Below are positions 6,027 through 8,737 of a stretch of DNA of 8,737 nucleotides, in pieces (position 1 is the first letter of the stretch; each line of letters begins with the position of its first letter). The translations under genes were made by a program, and so were the position numbers. This stretch comes from JBEICQ01 sp046297395 (lineage in GTDB: Bacteria > Bacteroidota > Bacteroidia > UBA4408). The stretch covers positions 1 to 8,737 of the forward strand of contig JBKCNM010000022.1 of NCBI GenBank assembly GCA_046297395.1, written 5' to 3'. The notes beneath the pieces were generated by a model. It saw only the letters and a program-made list of their open reading frames with translations. It was not told where the DNA came from and searched no databases.

Positions 6027-7793
6027 ATGGTAAAATGGTTTTTTACAGCATGGCTGGTCTTTTTTGTTTGCGCAAGCTCATTGGCACAAGAAGGCAGAAA
6101 AGCTTTTCCGGTGGGTAATACCATCAATTCTGTAGCCGATGAACTCTGTCCCTTGTTTTCAGCAGATGGAAACACCCTGTTTTTTGTGAGAAGCGTAAGT
6201 CCGCAAAACAAAGGCGGAAAAAGGGGAGGGCAGGACATCTGGTTTGCCAAAAGAATGCCGGATGGCAGCTGGGGCCAGGCCATTAATGCCGGAAATGGAG
6301 TGAACAACAAAAACAACAACCTGCTGGGAGGTTTCAGTAACGATATGCAGAGAATGTATATCGGAAACAGGATGGAAAAAGCAGCTCCCGGAATTCTCTG
6401 TGCAACACTTGAAAATACACATTACGGGAAGCCTGAAACGGTGATTGATGAAACACGCATGCCCACCCGGGGATATTTTTCGTTTTATGTGCATCCCTCG
6501 GAAACCATCATGGTAGCCTCTATGGATAGAGAAGGAAAAGGCAACGAAGATATTTACTATGCACTCAAACAAAACAATGCCTGGGGTGATTGGATAAAGT
6601 TTCCATCACAAATCAATACCGACGGATTTGAAACTTCTCCCTGGCTGAGTGCTGATGGAAGAAAACTGTTTTACAGCAGCAATGGCAGGGCCGGATATGG
6701 TGAGGGAGATATCTTTTGCAGTGAGCGTCTCGGCAGTGGATGGAACAAATGGACCACAGGGGTAAACCTGGGAAGCGATGTAAACACCCAAGGCTTTGAT
6801 GCATATTTCAGTGTGAGTCCGGATGGCAAAACAGCTGTTTTCAGCAGTGGAGAAAATGCCGGTGCAAATGCCGATGTGTATATGATGCCCATGGATCAGA
6901 TTCCGGCAGTACAGGCCAAGGATACTGTGCGTTTTCGTTGTATGCAAGGCGATTCAAGATCAGGCAAAATTGCCGAGCTGCTGGGCAAAAAAGAATGTAA
7001 TTATTTCAACGGGGCTCGTTCATGGCATCAAAAATCTCTTTTGGAAGCCGCTGAACAACCCGACTTTCTGGATTATCATCCCAATCCGGATTATTTGGGA
7101 TTTGATACCTTGAGTGCAAGCATTTGCAAGTCGAGAGACAAACAAACATGCGATTCATTGATAGTGATTGTAGAAATCACTGAATTTATTGAGGAAGTAA
7201 ATTTATTGCTTGTCAACAAACAGAATGGGGATACCTTGGATGTTGAACCGATGCTTGTTTCAGCAGATGCCAAAAAACAAATTCCACTTACTCAAACAGG
7301 CAAGGGCAGATACCAGGCGAAGGTGAAGCCCGGACAGCCATTTACTGTGGTTGCAAGTACAAAAGGTTTTTTTGATTTTTCAGAAGCGTTTCAAGCGAAC
7401 AAAGCGCCGCAAAAAGCAACCTATAAAACCCTCGCACTTACTCCTCTGCTCACCGGAAATACCATTACCTTGAGAAACATTTTGTTTGAGACTGCCAAGG
7501 CAGATCTAAAGCCATCGTCCTTTGAACAACTGGATAAATTGCTCTACATGATGCAGAACAATCCTGAGGTGGCCATTCTCATTTCGGGTCATACCGACAA
7601 TGCAGGATCCGCTGCAAGCAACCAAAAACTCAGTGAACGCAGGGTACAGTCTGTAGGTGCCTACCTCAGGAGCAAAGGCATTGCATCTAAACGCATTCTC
7701 ACAAAGGGATTTGGCAGCAGCAAGCCGGTGGCAGATAACCATACAGAAGAGGGAAAGCAACTGAACCGAAGGGTGGAGATTACCATTCGTTGA
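6027..7793 (+). CDS. OmpA-family protein with N-terminal PD40 beta-propeller (PorE-like architecture)
   Basis: The start at 6027 gives 588 residues with a good signal peptide (MVKWFFTAWLVFFVCASSLA, then QEG). It lies one base after the PorP/SprF TAA. Upstream in-frame starts (TTG 5985, ATG 6003) would add polar residues before the signal peptide. Residues ~35-290 carry PD40/WD40-like blades, for example PLFSADGNTLFF (42-53), SPWLSADGRKLFYSSN (204-219) and YFSVSPDGKTAVFSS (260-274). Residues ~340-385 resemble a cadherin-like Ig domain (YHPNPDYLGFDTLSASIC...CDSLIVIV). Residues ~388-455 resemble a carboxypeptidase-regulatory-like sandwich. Residues ~478-588 are an OmpA C-terminal domain with GHTDNAGS (521-528), LSERR (535-539) and NRRVEI. 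D524 and R539 align with the diaminopimelate-binding Asp and Arg of E. coli OmpA (D271, R286). It probably anchors the operon's surface assembly to peptidoglycan. It lacks the TPR region of PorE. Confidence 0.9.
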   Translation: MVKWFFTAWLVFFVCASSLAQEGRKAFPVGNTINSVADELCPLFSADGNTLFFVRSVSPQNKGGKRGGQDIWFAKRMPDGSWGQAINAGNGVNNKNNNLLGGFSNDMQRMYIGNRMEKAAPGILCATLENTHYGKPETVIDETRMPTRGYFSFYVHPSETIMVASMDREGKGNEDIYYALKQNNAWGDWIKFPSQINTDGFETSPWLSADGRKLFYSSNGRAGYGEGDIFCSERLGSGWNKWTTGVNLGSDVNTQGFDAYFSVSPDGKTAVFSSGENAGANADVYMMPMDQIPAVQAKDTVRFRCMQGDSRSGKIAELLGKKECNYFNGARSWHQKSLLEAAEQPDFLDYHPNPDYLGFDTLSASICKSRDKQTCDSLIVIVEITEFIEEVNLLLVNKQNGDTLDVEPMLVSADAKKQIPLTQTGKGRYQAKVKPGQPFTVVASTKGFFDFSEAFQANKAPQKATYKTLALTPLLTGNTITLRNILFETAKADLKPSSFEQLDKLLYMMQNNPEVAILISGHTDNAGSAASNQKLSERRVQSVGAYLRSKGIASKRILTKGFGSSKPVADNHTEEGKQLNRRVEITIR

Positions 7794-8161
7794 TGGTTTA
7801 GCCGCTTGCCATTTATTCGGAAAGGCAGTTAAATAAATACGGAGCCGGTCTTCGGGTTTCCTTATAAATGGTGTTTCGATAATGTAAACTAAGGAGTATT
7901 GCTATTGATTATCTCAGGGTAAAAACCGGTAACAACATCTATAGTGCAAGCATCTGCAGTAATCTCCTTGCAAGCCATTGCATGCGGGTAGCATTATTCA
8001 GTAAACAAAGATGCATAAGTCATATGTAGAAACTGATGATTCAACATTCCTTTGATGGCAATACCGGTGCATTTTTAAAGATGTTTTGAGATTGTTAAAA
8101 TTGGATTTAACACTCCCGAAATTGTTGTCTGAAAAAAAAATGACGGTATTTTTGAGACATT
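7794..8161. other. Intergenic region of 368 bases; promoter at its right end, no gene found
   Basis: All frames are short or lack a credible start, and no tRNA-like structure was recognised. The left part has only weak hairpins: TGCC/GGCA near 7809-7827, and CCG/CGG near 7845-7857 without a following T-run, so a terminator for the upstream operon is not established. An inverted repeat TGCAAG (7945-7950)/CTTGCA (7967-7972), with CTGCAG inside its 16-nt loop, is present in the middle. The last ~40 bases hold the promoter of the OsmC gene. A small RNA or upstream regulation is possible but unsupported. Confidence 0.5.
8125..8154 (+). promoter_or_regulatory. Bacteroidota-type promoter of the OsmC-family gene
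   Basis: A -33 element TTG (8125-8127) is followed by a 19-nt spacer and the -7 element TATTTTTG (8147-8154), an exact match to TAnnTTTG. The ATG at 8162 begins 8 nt after the final G, so the expected leader is only 2-4 nt. An in-frame TGA at 8153-8155 excludes an upstream start. The A9 run (8132-8140) lies in the spacer. Confidence 0.65.
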
Positions 8162-8653
8162 ATGGAAACACAGAAAAAACACCATTACAAAACAAGTATT
8201 GCATGGACCGGTAACAAGGGCAGCGGTACCAGTCATTACACAGCTTACGACAGAAGCCATGTAATCTCTGTTCAGCAGAAAGCAGACATCCAGGGTTCAT
8301 CAGACCCGGCCTTTAGGGGAGATTCCGGAAAGCACAATCCCGAGGAACTTTTGTTGGCATCAATTTCTGCATGTCACATGCTTTGGTATCTGCATCTGTG
8401 TGCCGACAAGGGTATTGTGGTTCAGGACTATGTTGATGATGCGGAAGGAGTGATGGTAGAAACTGCTAAAGGAGGTGGACATTTTACCGGCGTAACGCTG
8501 CATCCGAGGGTTACTATAGAAGAAGAACAAATGAAGGAGTTGGCACTTGCCTTGCATCATACGGCCAATGAACATTGTTTTATAGCCAACTCACTCAACT
8601 TTAAAGTGAGCCACGCGCCTATCATTTTAGTGGCGAAGAAACAGCCATCATAA
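8162..8653 (+). CDS. OsmC-family peroxiredoxin-like protein
   Basis: The 163-residue product fits the OsmC/Ohr fold, in which a thiol pair reduces organic hydroperoxides in the cytoplasm. The N-terminus HHYKTSIAWTGNKGSGT (7-23) and later YDRSHVISV (29-37) resemble the SACOL1771-type OsmC subfamily. Residues NPEELLLASISAC (59-71) hold the conserved Glu (E61) and the peroxidatic Cys (C71), spaced as in Ohr. The resolving Cys is C139 in NEHCFIANS. R52 in FRGD is a possible catalytic Arg. An additional Cys at 80 lies on the same helix as C71. There is no signal peptide and length is slightly above typical OsmC. The gene has its own promoter and no partner gene in view. Peroxide reduction is inferred from family membership; the true substrate and reductant are unknown. 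Confidence 0.9.
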   Translation: METQKKHHYKTSIAWTGNKGSGTSHYTAYDRSHVISVQQKADIQGSSDPAFRGDSGKHNPEELLLASISACHMLWYLHLCADKGIVVQDYVDDAEGVMVETAKGGGHFTGVTLHPRVTIEEEQMKELALALHHTANEHCFIANSLNFKVSHAPIILVAKKQPS

Positions 8654-8676
8654 CTCTTTTTTTAAGGATTGAAAAT

Positions 8677-8737
8677 CATCGGAGAGGGGTAGAATTATCT
8701 GCCGAGGTGTTTGGTATGCTCTGCCGATGCCTTTTTT
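8677..8737 (+). terminator. Possible rho-independent terminator after the OsmC gene (runs to window edge)
   Basis: CATCGGAGAG (8677-8686) can pair with CTCTGCCGATG (8719-8729) with one bulged G, giving a 10-bp stem around a long ~32-nt loop. A shorter alternative pairs GGTAT (8713-8717) with ATGCC (8727-8731). Either stem abuts the T-run at 8732-8737, which may continue past the window. The long loop and the truncation by the edge limit confidence. Confidence 0.35.

Noticed and set aside
6159..6572. A 137-residue reverse-strand frame opposite the beta-propeller
   Set aside because: It is an antisense shadow of the OmpA-family gene with no signal peptide, domain or upstream promoter.
7794..7865. 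Terminator for the three-gene operon
   Set aside because: The hairpins here have only 3-5 bp stems and no following T-run, so intrinsic termination is not supported.
7925..8216. An 11-base direct repeat ACCGGTAACAA in the gap (7925-7935) and inside the OsmC gene
   Set aside because: An 11-base exact match is expected by chance several times in a window of this size, and the copies have no shared context.

Overview
The window looks like a chromosomal stretch from a Bacteroidota bacterium. Three things point there. Two different type IX secretion system (T9SS) C-terminal sorting domains are present, type A on the first gene and type B on the 871-residue protein. There is a PorP/SprF-family outer-membrane protein. 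Two intergenic regions carry exact matches to the Bacteroidota promoter -7 element TAnnTTTG, and no convincing Shine-Dalgarno sequences are visible. Genus cannot be decided from the sequence alone. I see no mobile element, CRISPR array, rRNA or tRNA.

Layout. (1) Bases 1-1034, + strand: the 3' part of a secreted beta-rich protein with a type A T9SS sorting domain; its start codon lies left of the window. (2) Bases 1140-2228, - strand: a stand-alone class I SAM-dependent methyltransferase of unknown substrate, convergent with gene 1 and divergent from gene 3. (3) Bases 2382-7793, + strand: a tight three-gene operon. It encodes a large multidomain surface protein with five Ig-like repeats and a type B sorting domain, a PorP/SprF protein overlapping it by ATGA, and an OmpA-family protein with a beta-propeller starting one base after the PorP/SprF stop codon. 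(4) Bases 7794-8161: a 368-base gap ending in a promoter. (5) Bases 8162-8653, + strand: an OsmC-family peroxide-defence protein, followed by a possible terminator at the window edge.

How the genes may work together. The operon reads as a self-contained cell-surface module. The type B protein would be exported by the core T9SS, whose components are not in this window. The PorP/SprF protein would be its dedicated outer-membrane partner, as SprF is for SprB in Flavobacterium johnsoniae. The OmpA-family lipid-independent periplasmic protein would tie the assembly to peptidoglycan. The methyltransferase and the OsmC protein appear unrelated housekeeping or accessory neighbours with their own promoters.

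The most notable points are the adhesin/PorP-SprF/OmpA module, its five conserved cysteine pairs, and two promoters placed so close to their start codons that near-leaderless transcripts are predicted. No clearly new class of biological system is evident.
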